Source of the DNA: a bacterium
GTDB lineage: Bacteria; Fidelibacterota; Marinisomatia; Marinisomatales; JAHJCW01
Length of the DNA stretch: 64,000 bases
Reading direction: 5' to 3'
NCBI GenBank assembly: GCA_028282845.1
Contig: JANQGY010000010.1
Span: forward strand, 1 to 64,000
Position 1 is the first letter of the stretch. Every line of letters starts with the position of its first letter. The notes below the pieces were generated by a model. That model worked only from the letters and a program-made list of their open reading frames with translations. It was not told the DNA's origin and did not search any database. Below, one piece after another: positions 35,390-45,200 of the stretch. Position numbers and translations under genes: made by a program.

Positions 35390-37662
35390 AGACGGTCGGT
35401 AAAAAAACAGTCAGAGTTGACGGCAGATCATTAGTCAAAGGCAAACCGGTTTTTGCCGATGATATTCGGTTGGATGATCTGCTCCATATTAAAATACTGC
35501 ACAGCACAGTTCCCCATGCTGAAATAAAAAGTATTGACACTTCACAAGCTGAAAAATTGTCGGGCGTGGTTGCTATTTATACTCACAAAGATTTTAGAAA
35601 GCATTATTATACCACTGCCGGACAGGGTTATCCCGAACCCGGTCCATGGGATTATCGTATTTTAGATGAAACTGTGCGCTATGTTGGTGATCGAGTGGCA
35701 TTTGTAGTGGCTGAAACAGTTGAGATTGCCGAACAAGCCCTCGATCTGATTAATGTAAAATATGAGGAATTACCGGCTAATTTTGACGCTGAAAAAGCGA
35801 TGGACTGCCCGCCCATGCATGACTCCAAAGTTGTCAAGGGACTTGTGCATGATATTCATAAAAATATAGCTGCGCATATTGACGCTAAGATCGGCGATGC
35901 CGACGATGCAATGAAGCAATCAGAGCATGTTTTTGAAGGTGAATATTATACTCCATTTGTTCAGCAGGCATCAATTGAACCACACATTACATTGACATGG
36001 TTTGACGAAAATGACCGTCTTGTAATCAGAACTGCCACACAGGTTCCGTTTCATGTTCGTAGAATAGTATCAGATGTGCTTGATTATCCAATATCAAAAA
36101 TTCGCGTAATTAAACCGCGGATTGGAGGTGGCTTTGGCGGAAAACAGGAAATTTTAAATGAGGAGATTTGTGCAGCGGTTACTATGCGTACAGGACGCCC
36201 TGCTAGAATTGAATATACCCGCGAAGAGGAATTCTATGCCGCCCGCGCCCGTCATCCACAAAGAATAAAACTAAAGATCGGCACGGATAAGAACGGCAGA
36301 CTACAGGCGATTGACATGGATATTCTTGAAAATAGCGGTGCTTACGGCGCCCATGCTCTGACCGTAATGTCGGTTACCGCACAAAAATCATTGTCATTAT
36401 ACAGATGTCAAAATATAAAATTGGAAGGTAACGCCGTTTATACCAATTTGCCGATCGCCGGAGCTTATCGTGGCTATGGCTCACCGCAAGGCTTTTGGGC
36501 TTTGGAATCGATGATGGACGAGATTGCCTCCGCATTGGCTATTGATCCAATCGAATTGCGTAAGATCAATCATGTACAGGTTGGTGATGATATTCCAATT
36601 GCCAAAATACTTGGCGAGGGCGGTGAAGGACATCCGATGACAGTACGCTCAATGGGTTTGGATGACTGCCTTGAAGAAGGTAAGAAATTGATCGAATGGG
36701 ATAAAATCCGCAATTTGAAGCAGGAAGGGCATATCCGGCGCGGCGTTGGTCTGGCAACGGTCGGTCAGGGATCAGGTATTCCCGGCATAGATATGGGATC
36801 AGCCTTCATTAAAATGAATGAAGATGCTAGTTTCAATTTGTTAGTCGGAGCTACCGATCTAGGAACCGGTTCGGACACAATGTTAGCCCAAATTGCTGCC
36901 GAAGTGCTTGAAGTAGCAGTTGAAAAAATAATTGTATATTCAAGTGATACAGACTTTACACCATTTGACACCGGTGCTTATGCCAGTAGTACAACCTATA
37001 TTTCAGGCTCGGCAGTCAAGAAAGCTGCTGAAAAAGTCAAAGCACAAATATTGGACATCGGCAAGAAAATTCTCGGTGTTGAAAAGGCCGAGATTAGCGG
37101 AGGAAAAGTCATCGCCGCAGGCGGGAAAAGTATTACATATCAGGAAATCTGTACGAAAGCATTTTATACCGATGAACAACAGCAGATTATGGCGGAGGCA
37201 TCGCACATGAGTTATGACTCTCCCTCGCCCTATAATGCCACGTTTGCCGATGTGAGCGTGGACACTGAGACCGGAATTGTGCGGGTGAACAAAGTGGTGT
37301 CGGTGACAGATGCCGGACAGGTAATTAATCCGCAGATGAGCGAGGGACAAGTGGAAGGTGCTATACCGCAATCGCTTGGAATGGCTTTATCCGAATATAT
37401 GATCTTTGATGAGAAAGGCGCCCCGCTCAATACTAACTTTTATGATTATCATATTTATACGGCAATTGACATGCCGGAAATCGTGGCTAAATTTGTAAAT
37501 AGTCACGAACCTACCGGACCTTATGGCGCCAAAGCTGTTGCTGAAATTCCGATCAACGGTCCTGCTCCGGCGGTAGCCAATGCAATTTTCAATGCCGTTG
37601 GTGTGCGGATCAGAGAATGTCCGATTACACCTGAGAAGATTTTGAAGAAATTGACTATATAA
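35386..37662 (+). CDS. Second Mo-hydroxylase molybdenum-binding subunit
   Basis: The 758 residues start at a GTG overlapping the FeS-type gene. The Mo-pterin and substrate motifs are complete: IGGGFGGKQE, AGAYRGYGSPQ (Arg of the substrate pocket), GATDLGTGSDT, and GAKAVAEIP with the catalytic glutamate E720. So the catalytic centre seems functional although its partner FeS subunit has no clusters; electrons may pass to the intact FeS subunit of the first set or to YgfK, or the enzyme may perform non-redox chemistry. Substrate unknown. It is the last gene of the plus arm. Confidence 0.85.
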   Translation: MKTVGKKTVRVDGRSLVKGKPVFADDIRLDDLLHIKILHSTVPHAEIKSIDTSQAEKLSGVVAIYTHKDFRKHYYTTAGQGYPEPGPWDYRILDETVRYVGDRVAFVVAETVEIAEQALDLINVKYEELPANFDAEKAMDCPPMHDSKVVKGLVHDIHKNIAAHIDAKIGDADDAMKQSEHVFEGEYYTPFVQQASIEPHITLTWFDENDRLVIRTATQVPFHVRRIVSDVLDYPISKIRVIKPRIGGGFGGKQEILNEEICAAVTMRTGRPARIEYTREEEFYAARARHPQRIKLKIGTDKNGRLQAIDMDILENSGAYGAHALTVMSVTAQKSLSLYRCQNIKLEGNAVYTNLPIAGAYRGYGSPQGFWALESMMDEIASALAIDPIELRKINHVQVGDDIPIAKILGEGGEGHPMTVRSMGLDDCLEEGKKLIEWDKIRNLKQEGHIRRGVGLATVGQGSGIPGIDMGSAFIKMNEDASFNLLVGATDLGTGSDTMLAQIAAEVLEVAVEKIIVYSSDTDFTPFDTGAYASSTTYISGSAVKKAAEKVKAQILDIGKKILGVEKAEISGGKVIAAGGKSITYQEICTKAFYTDEQQQIMAEASHMSYDSPSPYNATFADVSVDTETGIVRVNKVVSVTDAGQVINPQMSEGQVEGAIPQSLGMALSEYMIFDEKGAPLNTNFYDYHIYTAIDMPEIVAKFVNSHEPTGPYGAKAVAEIPINGPAPAVANAIFNAVGVRIRECPITPEKILKKLTI

Positions 37663-37712
37663 TATTGCAGATTGAATAATTTTTTAGCATTTGTTAAACT
37701 AAAATAAAAGAG

Positions 37713-38399
37713 ATGAAAATGAAGAAACTAATATTAATATCTACAATATGTTTATTAATGATAAGTTGTAGCAAACAAAAATATCCTGATAGCTATGGTG
37801 TGTATACTACTAATGGTACACAGCGTGTGGAAAGACGCGACATTAATGATAATTTTGTTAGTGGAGTTGATTTTTATAATCAACCAAATATTACGGATAA
37901 TAATTCAGTATCCTTGTGGTTTTATGATCCCAAAATTGTACCAACAGAACTAAATTTTGGTCATATTTCTAACTATAACCATGTGGAAAATCTTGCATTT
38001 AAAGTAAAACCAATTGAAGATAGATCAGGATTGTACAAAATCGATATTGTAGACAATTTGATGGATGGTATCTATTTTTTATACCCAATTAATTATCAAT
38101 CAAGTTCCATACCCGATATTCAATGGCCATTAGTAGTTGGCAATAGAATAAGTAAAGATAAATATAAAGAGCAAATTATTGATAAATGGAAGAGTAGAGA
38201 TTCAGGAGAACTAACGTTTAATGATAATGGCACATTAATCGCTGATGAAGAAGTATTAAAGTTTAGGTTTATGAATGATGAACTATTTATTATAAAGTCG
38301 TCTGAACACAACAGTCAAACTGCAAAAATTTTGTTTATGACTGAAAATATAATGATATTATTAATAGGGGGGGAGTATATCGAGATAGTTGAAAGATAA
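37713..38399 (+). CDS. Putative lipoprotein, unknown function
   Basis: The 228 residues begin with a lipoprotein signal (KKLILISTICLLMISCS). Two ATGs (37713 and 37719) are possible; the second is better spaced from the AGAG at 37709. The mature protein is acidic, AT-rich in codon use and beta-rich, with no motif I recognise. It follows the purine cluster by 50 bp but looks like accessory material together with the lipoprotein at 38830. Confidence 0.6.
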   Translation: MKMKKLILISTICLLMISCSKQKYPDSYGVYTTNGTQRVERRDINDNFVSGVDFYNQPNITDNNSVSLWFYDPKIVPTELNFGHISNYNHVENLAFKVKPIEDRSGLYKIDIVDNLMDGIYFLYPINYQSSSIPDIQWPLVVGNRISKDKYKEQIIDKWKSRDSGELTFNDNGTLIADEEVLKFRFMNDELFIIKSSEHNSQTAKILFMTENIMILLIGGEYIEIVER

Positions 38400-38477
38400 T
38401 AAGCATACTATTTAAATCTAAAAATTGATCTTTTTATATGAGAACCTGCTTCAACCGCGGAAAAGAAGGTGATTAAT

Positions 38478-38678
38478 ATGAAAACCCTCGTCGTTGGCGC
38501 CTCCGGAGCAATTGGTGGGTGTTTGGAGAACATTGTCGGAATCGCTGATTTATATGATTAAAAACCAAGCAAACCCTGCCAATTTGTTTCGTCGAAGCTA
38601 TTAACAACCGATGGAAGAAAACACTTCGAACTATTAACAGCGGAATTACTGTTCGATTCTGCTGAAAAATTACAATAA
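38478..38678 (+). pseudogene. Broken Rossmann-fold gene remnant
   Basis: An ATG with a good ribosome site (AAGGTG) begins KTLVVGASGAIGG, a dinucleotide-binding N-terminus. A TAA at 38559 interrupts the frame after 27 codons. The same frame continues after the stop for 38 more codons and ends in TAA at 38676, reading like a C-terminal helix (GRKHFELLTAELLFDSAEKLQ). Most of a ketopantoate-reductase- or SDR-like gene seems to have been deleted. Function lost. Confidence 0.5.
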
Positions 38679-38729
38679 TATTTGGATATAGTGTTAATTA
38701 AAATTAACAAATTAATAAATGAAAGATTT

Positions 38730-38837
38730 CCTGCTCCTGCTGTGGCCAATGCAATTTTTAATGCTGTTGGAGTACAGATCAGGAAATTGCCGATCACACC
38801 GGAGAAAGTTTTAAAGGGAATTCAGAATAATGAATAG
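38730..38837 (+). pseudogene. 3' remnant of a molybdenum-hydroxylase large-subunit gene
   Basis: The 35 codons read PAPAVANAIFNAVGVQIR, then KLPITPEKVL, to a TAG at 38835. This closely matches the last 35 residues of the second Mo subunit (PAPAVANAIFNAVGVRIR, ECPITPEKIL), with different codons in places. No upstream coding sequence remains. It shows that an additional or ancestral copy existed here and was deleted. Confidence 0.88.
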
Positions 38838-39171
38838 GGTAATACTTATATCATTATTACTCTCCGCTTGCACAACAACACCATCAATATTAAATAATGA
38901 TAATCCACTAAAGATTATTAAATCAGGGACAATATTTACTCAAGCAGAAATAATAAACTTTGATCCAAATAAATGCGCATGTTGTTGGGGATGGCTAATT
39001 AAAGTTGAAAATGATACAATCAAATCCCCCGATAATAAAATTGCTAAAGTAGTTGGTTTTGAGATTAGATCACCCGTATTAGTTGATATTGAGATTGGTA
39101 TCCTTGATCTAAATTGCTCCAAAAGAAAATATGGATACTATTCTATCAATAGTATAAGACTTTCGGATTAA
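38830..39171 (+). CDS. Small putative lipoprotein
   Basis: The 113 residues begin with a lipoprotein-like signal (NRVILISLLLSAC). CACCWGW inside may bind metal or form disulfides. The start overlaps the end of the dehydrogenase remnant, so its ribosome site (AGGGAATTCAGAATA region) comes from that debris. No family recognised; role unknown. Confidence 0.55.
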   Translation: MNRVILISLLLSACTTTPSILNNDNPLKIIKSGTIFTQAEIINFDPNKCACCWGWLIKVENDTIKSPDNKIAKVVGFEIRSPVLVDIEIGILDLNCSKRKYGYYSINSIRLSD

Positions 39172-39193
39172 ATCAGCCTTAATACATTTATAC

Positions 39194-39209
39194 TGTAGTA
39201 ATAACTACA
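39194..39209. promoter_or_regulatory. Inverted repeat upstream of the copper operon
   Basis: TGTAGT-AATA-ACTACA is a perfect 6-bp inverted repeat with 4-bp spacer, 52 bp before the first gene of the copper/silver operon. It could be the operator of a metal-responsive repressor, but no such regulator is encoded adjacent. Confidence 0.35.
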
Positions 39210-39260
39210 CTTTATCAATATTTCCTTATTAAATTCAGTCAGCATTAATAATATCAATAA

Positions 39261-39620
39261 ATGAAAAAAGTAATATCCATATTCACTTTAACCGTACTAA
39301 TGAGTTTTTATGCAGTATCGTTATTTGTACATGAGAACTGCGGAATGCTGCGAAAGTCCAAAACAGCAACACATTGCGGCATGGAGATGTCCGCGATGAA
39401 TTGCTGCGGAGATGCAAAGGAATGCGTAACAGTTGTTATCCATCCGGTTTCTTCCGCGCCACTAAACAAGGTGGAAGTTCAAAAAGATATTACTATTGAC
39501 ATCATAATTGATCAAACTGTTAGTTTTGCATTTGATGTAGAATTCCAAACTATTGAATATACCAATAATCTATCGCCGCCCGACATTTATTTGGGCTTTC
39601 AGACCCCTCTCTTAGTTTAG
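39261..39620 (+). CDS. Small exported Cys/His/Met-rich protein, probable copper binder
   Basis: The 119 residues have an N-terminal hydrophobic segment (VISIFTLTVLMSFYAVSLFV) and, directly after it, a metal-ligand-rich stretch (HENCGML, THCGMEMSAMNCCGDAKEC). The remainder is a beta-rich tail. I do not recognise a named family, but the ligand mix and the position as first gene of a CusCBA-type operon indicate periplasmic or membrane-anchored Cu(I)/Ag(I) binding (inference). Confidence 0.65.
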   Translation: MKKVISIFTLTVLMSFYAVSLFVHENCGMLRKSKTATHCGMEMSAMNCCGDAKECVTVVIHPVSSAPLNKVEVQKDITIDIIIDQTVSFAFDVEFQTIEYTNNLSPPDIYLGFQTPLLV

Positions 39621-39714
39621 ACAACTCCCCTACTTATTAATCCCTTTTCATGGGGAAAGTGCATCCATTTGTTTGGATGCAATAATTAATTATTTATCGT
39701 ATGGAGTTGTTTAA
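39621..39714 (+). promoter_or_regulatory. Predicted three-way-junction leader that sequesters the ribosome site of the efflux operon
   Basis: An outer stem pairs ACAACTCC (39621-39628) with GGAGTTGT (39703-39710). Inside are two hairpins: TCCC/GGGA (39641-39656) and TGCATCCA/TGGATGCA (39660-39681). The 3' strand of the outer stem contains GGAG, the Shine-Dalgarno sequence 8 nt before the ATG at 39715. This geometry would allow translation control, but no ligand is known. Confidence 0.5.
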
Positions 39715-40956
39715 ATGAAATTTTACAAAAATATATTAATTGTGTTGGCGGTGATAATAAACATAGGATTCGCCCAACATCTTGGAAATTTAGAAGATTT
39801 GCTTGAGACAAATCTTCAAGTACAAGCTGCAAAAAAAGCATACGAATCAGCAAAATTAAATATTAAAGCCACCGGTACTTTACCGGATCCCATGGTGGAA
39901 GCATCATTTAGTATTGATCCAATAGAGACTAGAAATGGTCCGATTGAGAATCAAATTATGGTCGGACAAAAATTTCCGCTATGGGGGAAGCTAAAAAAAG
40001 AGCGAAGTATTCAAAAATTAAATGCTGAGATTAGTCGCATTAATTATAATAATATAAGAATACAGGTCGCTTTTCTACTGAGAAAATATCTTGCTGAATA
40101 TTATAAGCATGATACTTCGCTTCGGATTTTAAATGAATATTTAGATGAAATAGAGACTTTTACTTCGATCACGCGCAGTCAATACGCTAACGGAATAAGT
40201 AAAACGATGCACCCAATTTTAAAGCTACAGATTGAACAATCTATTCTACGTACACAAATCAATAATACTGAAAGCTTATTGGCAGAAGTTGTTGAAGAAT
40301 TGGAGACATTGTTTAATGATCATTTCTCTATTAATACAATTAATACTGAATTGAAAGACATCAGTCGGTTTAATGATGAGCAATGGATTGAAATTACAAG
40401 GCAGTATAATCCGCAATTCTTGACTGCGCAAACAAATCTTGCCATAGCGCAACAAAAACATCAGCTGACTAAACTGCAGAATTTTCCTGATTTGACTGCG
40501 GGAGTTACCTATTCAGTTATTGGACCAACCGATTTAGGTGGAGCTGTCACCTCAGGACAGGATGCCATGGGTGTTAAGATCGGATTTAATATTCCACTTT
40601 GGTTTAATAAAAATAGAGCAAGAGTAAACTCGGCTTCACTCAGTATTGACCGACAAGAAACCTTATTAGAAGATACATGGAATAATATTGAAGCTGATTT
40701 GAAATCAATCCTAACCGAGCTTGACGCAATTGATCAAAACATCAAACTTTACTCGGAAAAAATACTTGACGGTTCTGAACAAATGCTCAATTCAGCTTAC
40801 TCAGCATACGAAGTTGGTAATCTTGATTATTTGGATCTTTTAGATAGTATTCGTCTGAATTTTAAATCAAGGATTGAATTCGAGCATCTTATGGCGAAAC
40901 AAAAAAGATTGAAAGCCAATCTGCTAAAAACGGCAGGATTAATATCCCTTGATTAG
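39715..40956 (+). CDS. TolC-family outer-membrane efflux protein (CusC/CzcC-like)
   Basis: The 413 residues have a signal peptide (FYKNILIVLAVIINIGFAQ) and the two-fold repeat of long helices and short strands of outer-membrane efflux proteins (ATGTLPDPMVEASFS; MVGQKFPLWGKLKKER; FNIPLWFNKNRARV). It should form the trimeric outer-membrane duct for the RND pump encoded next. A strong GGAG ribosome site precedes the ATG; the adaptor gene follows after 9 bp. Confidence 0.85.
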   Translation: MKFYKNILIVLAVIINIGFAQHLGNLEDLLETNLQVQAAKKAYESAKLNIKATGTLPDPMVEASFSIDPIETRNGPIENQIMVGQKFPLWGKLKKERSIQKLNAEISRINYNNIRIQVAFLLRKYLAEYYKHDTSLRILNEYLDEIETFTSITRSQYANGISKTMHPILKLQIEQSILRTQINNTESLLAEVVEELETLFNDHFSINTINTELKDISRFNDEQWIEITRQYNPQFLTAQTNLAIAQQKHQLTKLQNFPDLTAGVTYSVIGPTDLGGAVTSGQDAMGVKIGFNIPLWFNKNRARVNSASLSIDRQETLLEDTWNNIEADLKSILTELDAIDQNIKLYSEKILDGSEQMLNSAYSAYEVGNLDYLDLLDSIRLNFKSRIEFEHLMAKQKRLKANLLKTAGLISLD

Positions 40957-40965
40957 GAGGAAAAA

Positions 40966-42222
40966 ATGAAAAATTATATTAAACTAATTCTACTTATCAT
41001 AATTGCAGTTCTTTCAATGCCTATCATAGAATGTGCATCAACAGAGAAAAATGATAACGCAAATTCTGAACATTCGGATGAATTATATACCTGTGGAATG
41101 CACCCCAATGTTGTGCAGAAAGGACCCGGGACTTGTCCAATATGTGGGATGTATCTTACTCCGCTAAACAGTTCTACTGAAGAAAATTCTGATGGTTCAA
41201 TCAAGATAGATCCGGTTACAGTTCAGAATATCGGTGTACGCACAGAAACTATTGAAAGACGTGATATTATTCAACATATCCGAGCTTTTGGTAAAGTGGA
41301 ATATGATGAGTCACAAATAGGATTAGTACAGACAAAATTTAACGGTTGGGTAGAAAAACTGTATTTCAATACTACAGGACAAGCAGTAAAAAAAGGAGAT
41401 GTTTTGCTTGAGATTTACAGTCCAAAACTTGTTACAACACAACAGGAATACTTAGAGTTATTGGACAAAGCGGAGGAAAATGAAGATGACGAAGATTTAA
41501 AGGCAAATTTGAAGGCAATACAAAATCGTTTAAGGAATTTTGATATTTCTGAGGATCAGATCAAAATGCTTGAAAAAGAACGAACTGTTTTTAGAACAAT
41601 TAAGGTCACTTCACCTTTTGATGGAATTATTGAAAGCAAACACGTTGAAAACGGGATGGAAGTCAAACCAAATATGAAGTTATACTCAATTTCAAATCTT
41701 GAGAATATATGGATAATTGTTGATATTTATGAAAGTGATGCAGCATTAATCAAGCCGCGATTAATGGTAGATATTGAAACAGAAATGTTGCCGGGTAAGA
41801 CCCTGCAGGGAGAAATAGATTATATATATCCATATTTAAATGAGAAAACGCGAGCAATGCAAGCAAGAATAGTTATCCCAAATCGAGACCAAATGCTTAA
41901 GCCCGGTATGTTTGTCAATGTATATGTACATGCTGAACCAGTAAAAAATGTGGTAGCAATACCGACTGAATCTGTGATATTCTCCGGCAATCGTAATCTA
42001 GTTTTCATAGATAAAGGAAATGGAGAATATGTCCCACATGATGTAACCATTGGAGTAGAAAGTCATGATGGTTATTTTGAAGTTAAGGAAGAGCTCAATG
42101 CCGGAGAGATTGTAGTTACCTCAGCACAATTTTTAATGGACTCAGAAAGTAGAATACAAAAAAATATTGCTGAAATGACATCAAGCTCGAATACCACTGA
42201 CCATTCGCAGCACAATCATTAG
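40966..42222 (+). CDS. RND periplasmic adaptor with N-terminal heavy-metal-binding domain (CusB-like)
   Basis: The 418 residues start with an export signal and a lipobox-like cysteine (PIIECAS). A metal-binding domain (YTCGMHPNVVQKGPGTCPICGM, split here by position: about residues 42-63) precedes the membrane-fusion core (FNGWVEKLYFNTTGQAVKKG; RTIKVTSPFDGIIESKHV). It links the inner-membrane pump to the outer-membrane duct and hands metal to CusA. The C-terminus is His-rich (HSQHNH). The pump gene starts 9 bp downstream. Confidence 0.9.
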   Translation: MKNYIKLILLIIIAVLSMPIIECASTEKNDNANSEHSDELYTCGMHPNVVQKGPGTCPICGMYLTPLNSSTEENSDGSIKIDPVTVQNIGVRTETIERRDIIQHIRAFGKVEYDESQIGLVQTKFNGWVEKLYFNTTGQAVKKGDVLLEIYSPKLVTTQQEYLELLDKAEENEDDEDLKANLKAIQNRLRNFDISEDQIKMLEKERTVFRTIKVTSPFDGIIESKHVENGMEVKPNMKLYSISNLENIWIIVDIYESDAALIKPRLMVDIETEMLPGKTLQGEIDYIYPYLNEKTRAMQARIVIPNRDQMLKPGMFVNVYVHAEPVKNVVAIPTESVIFSGNRNLVFIDKGNGEYVPHDVTIGVESHDGYFEVKEELNAGEIVVTSAQFLMDSESRIQKNIAEMTSSSNTTDHSQHNH

Positions 42223-42231
42223 AGAATAGCT

Positions 42232-45200
42232 ATGATAGAAAAAATTATAGAATGGTCAGTTGAGAATAGATTTCTTGTTATCTTGGCAACGATAGTGATT
42301 GCGGTTAGCGGAATTATTGCAATTTCTACAACTCCGGTTGATGCAATACCTGATCTAAGCGATGTGCAGGTAATTATACAAACCGATCACATGGGGCAAG
42401 CTCCGCAAGTGATCGAAGATCAGATCACTTATCCGCTTACGACTGCGATGCTTTCTGTACCCTATGCTAAATCAGTACGAGGATATTCGTTCTTTGGAGT
42501 ATCATTTGTGTATATCATCTTTGAGGACGGAACTGATATTTATTGGGCGCGCAGCCGAGTACTTGAATATCTAAATTTCGTTTCTGACCGATTGCCGAAT
42601 GGTGTTACGCCAAAACTCGGTCCCGATGCAACAGGCGTTGGTTGGGTATATCAATATACCTTGGAAAGCAATCAACATGACTTGCAAGAGTTGAGATCAA
42701 TACAGGATTTTTATCTAAAATATGAATTGATGAGCGTATCCGGTGTATCGGAAGTAGCAAGCATTGGCGGTTATGTCAAACAATATCAGGTGGAAGTTGA
42801 TCCAAATAAATTGTTAGCCTACAATATTCCTTTAAATAAAGTGAAAATGGCAATCAAGCGGAGCAATAATGATGTAGGCGGCAGACTAATTGAAATGGCT
42901 GAAACAGAATTTATGGTTCGCGGGAAAGGTTATATTGAATCAATTGATGATTTAAAGAATATACCCTTATCCGTATCTCAAGACGGAATTCCTATTCTAT
43001 TAAAAAATGTTGCAAAAATTCAAATTGGTCCGGAATTGCGACGCGGACTAACCGAGATAGATGGCGTTGGTGAAACAGTCGGTGGAATAATCGTGATGCG
43101 CTATGGCGAGAATGCATTGAAAGTGATAGAAAGCGTTAAGGAAAAATTGGAGGATCTCAAATCGGGTTTACCTGACGGAGTAACTATCAAAACAGTTTAT
43201 GACCGCTCACAATTGATCGAGCGCGCCATAGATAATTTAAAATTTAAAATAACGGAAGAAAGCTTAATCGTTGCAATTGTACTGATCATTTTCCTTTTGC
43301 ATTTTCGTAGTTCATTAGTTGCAATTATCACCCTTCCGCTTGGGATGTTTATTGCATTTCTTATTATGCGCTATCAAGGGATAAATGCCAATATTATGTC
43401 ACTCAGTGGAATTGCTATTGCAATCGGTGCTATGGTAGATGCTGTGATCGTAATGGTCGAGAATGCTCATAAACACATTGAAAAAGATGGAGAAAAAGTT
43501 GACAGTTGGCAGTTAATAATTAATGCATCGAAAGAAGTGGGACCTGCCCTCTTCTATTCCCTATTGATTATAACCGTATCTTTTTTACCGGTATTTACTT
43601 TGCAGGCACAGGAAGGCCGCTTGTTCCGACCATTAGCATTCACTAAAACCTACGCCATGGGTGCATCAGCAATTTTGGCGATCACTATTGTACCGGTATT
43701 GATGGGTTATTTCATTAAAGGTAAGATCCGCTCCGAGAGAGAAAATCCGCTCAGTCAATTTTTGATCAGAATTTATAGACCAATTATTGATTTTGTTCTG
43801 CGCTTCAGAATAAGCACAGTGGTTGCAGCAGCAATTATTGTGATTATAACAATAATTCCATTAAAGCGAATCGGATCGGAATTCATGCCGCCTTTGAATG
43901 AAGGTGATCTGTTATACATGCCGACAACCGATCCCGGAATATCAATTGCCAAAGCTAAAGAATTACTTCAACAGACCGATAAGATTATTAAATCGTTTCC
44001 TGAAGTTGAAACCGTATTTGGAAAAGTTGGACGGGCGGAAACTGCGACCGACCCTGCTCCACTCAGCATGATAGAAACAACCATTACTCTGAAACATCAG
44101 GATGATTGGCACGATAGGGTATTTGAGAAAAGGTGGTTCTCAGAAATGGACCCGCCACAATGGCTGCGATCCGCACTAAATGTTGTTTGGCCGGAACACC
44201 GCAAAGTGAGTTTGGACGAATTGACCAATGAACTTAACTCGGCTATTCAATTCCCCGGTTTGACCAACTCCTGGACAATGCCGATACGAACAAGAATTGA
44301 CATGCTTAGTACGGGCATCAAAACTCCGGTCGGAATTAAAATAATGGGAACAGACTTGGATACACTCAATGCTTTAACGGCTGAAGTACAAACAATTGTT
44401 CAAAATTTGCCCGGAACGGCTAGTGCATTTGCCGATAAAGTAACCGGCGGTAACTTTATTGATTTTGAGATAGACCGCTTGGCTGCCGCCCGCTATGGCT
44501 TAACCGTTGGTGATGTACAGGACATCATTGTCTCGGCAATTGGCGGTATGAATGTTAGTTACACGGTTGAGGGATTGGAACGTTACCCGATTAATGTGCG
44601 TTATCAACGTGATTTCCGCGACAGCATTAACCAATTGAAGCGGGTACTAGTACCTACTCCAAGCGGTGCCCATATACCAATATCCTACGTAGCAGATATT
44701 TTTGTGCGAAAAGGTGCTCCCGTAATTAAAAGTGAGAATGCCCGCCGCACCGGATGGGTATATGTTGACATTAACAATATTGATGTTGGCACTTATGTTA
44801 AGAATGCCAAACAGGCGCTTGCAGAAGAATTAAGATTACCGGTTGGTTACTCAATTGTTTGGAGCGGCCAATATGAATATATGGAACGCGCCAATCAACG
44901 TTTGAGCATTGTGATACCGGTTACACTGTTAATAATATTCTTATTATTATATTTTAATTTTAAGAATTTGACAGAAAGTCTAATCGTTATGCTTTCTCTG
45001 CCCTTTGCTTTGGTAGGTGGCATTTGGTTTATGTATCTGCTTGATTACAATATGAGCGTGGCAGTCGGCGTGGGATTCATCGCTTTGGCGGGGGTGGCAG
45101 CGGAAACCGGCGTGGTTATGTTGATCTACTTGGACCAAGCCTATAAGCATCGCTTGCAGAGCGGAAAGATGAACAGCGCCAAGGATTTGTACAACGCAGT

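Noticed and set aside
38559..38561. Possible recoding of the in-frame stop in the Rossmann remnant
   Set aside because: The stop is TAA, not a selenocysteine TGA, and most of the expected protein is missing on both sides, so decay is simpler.
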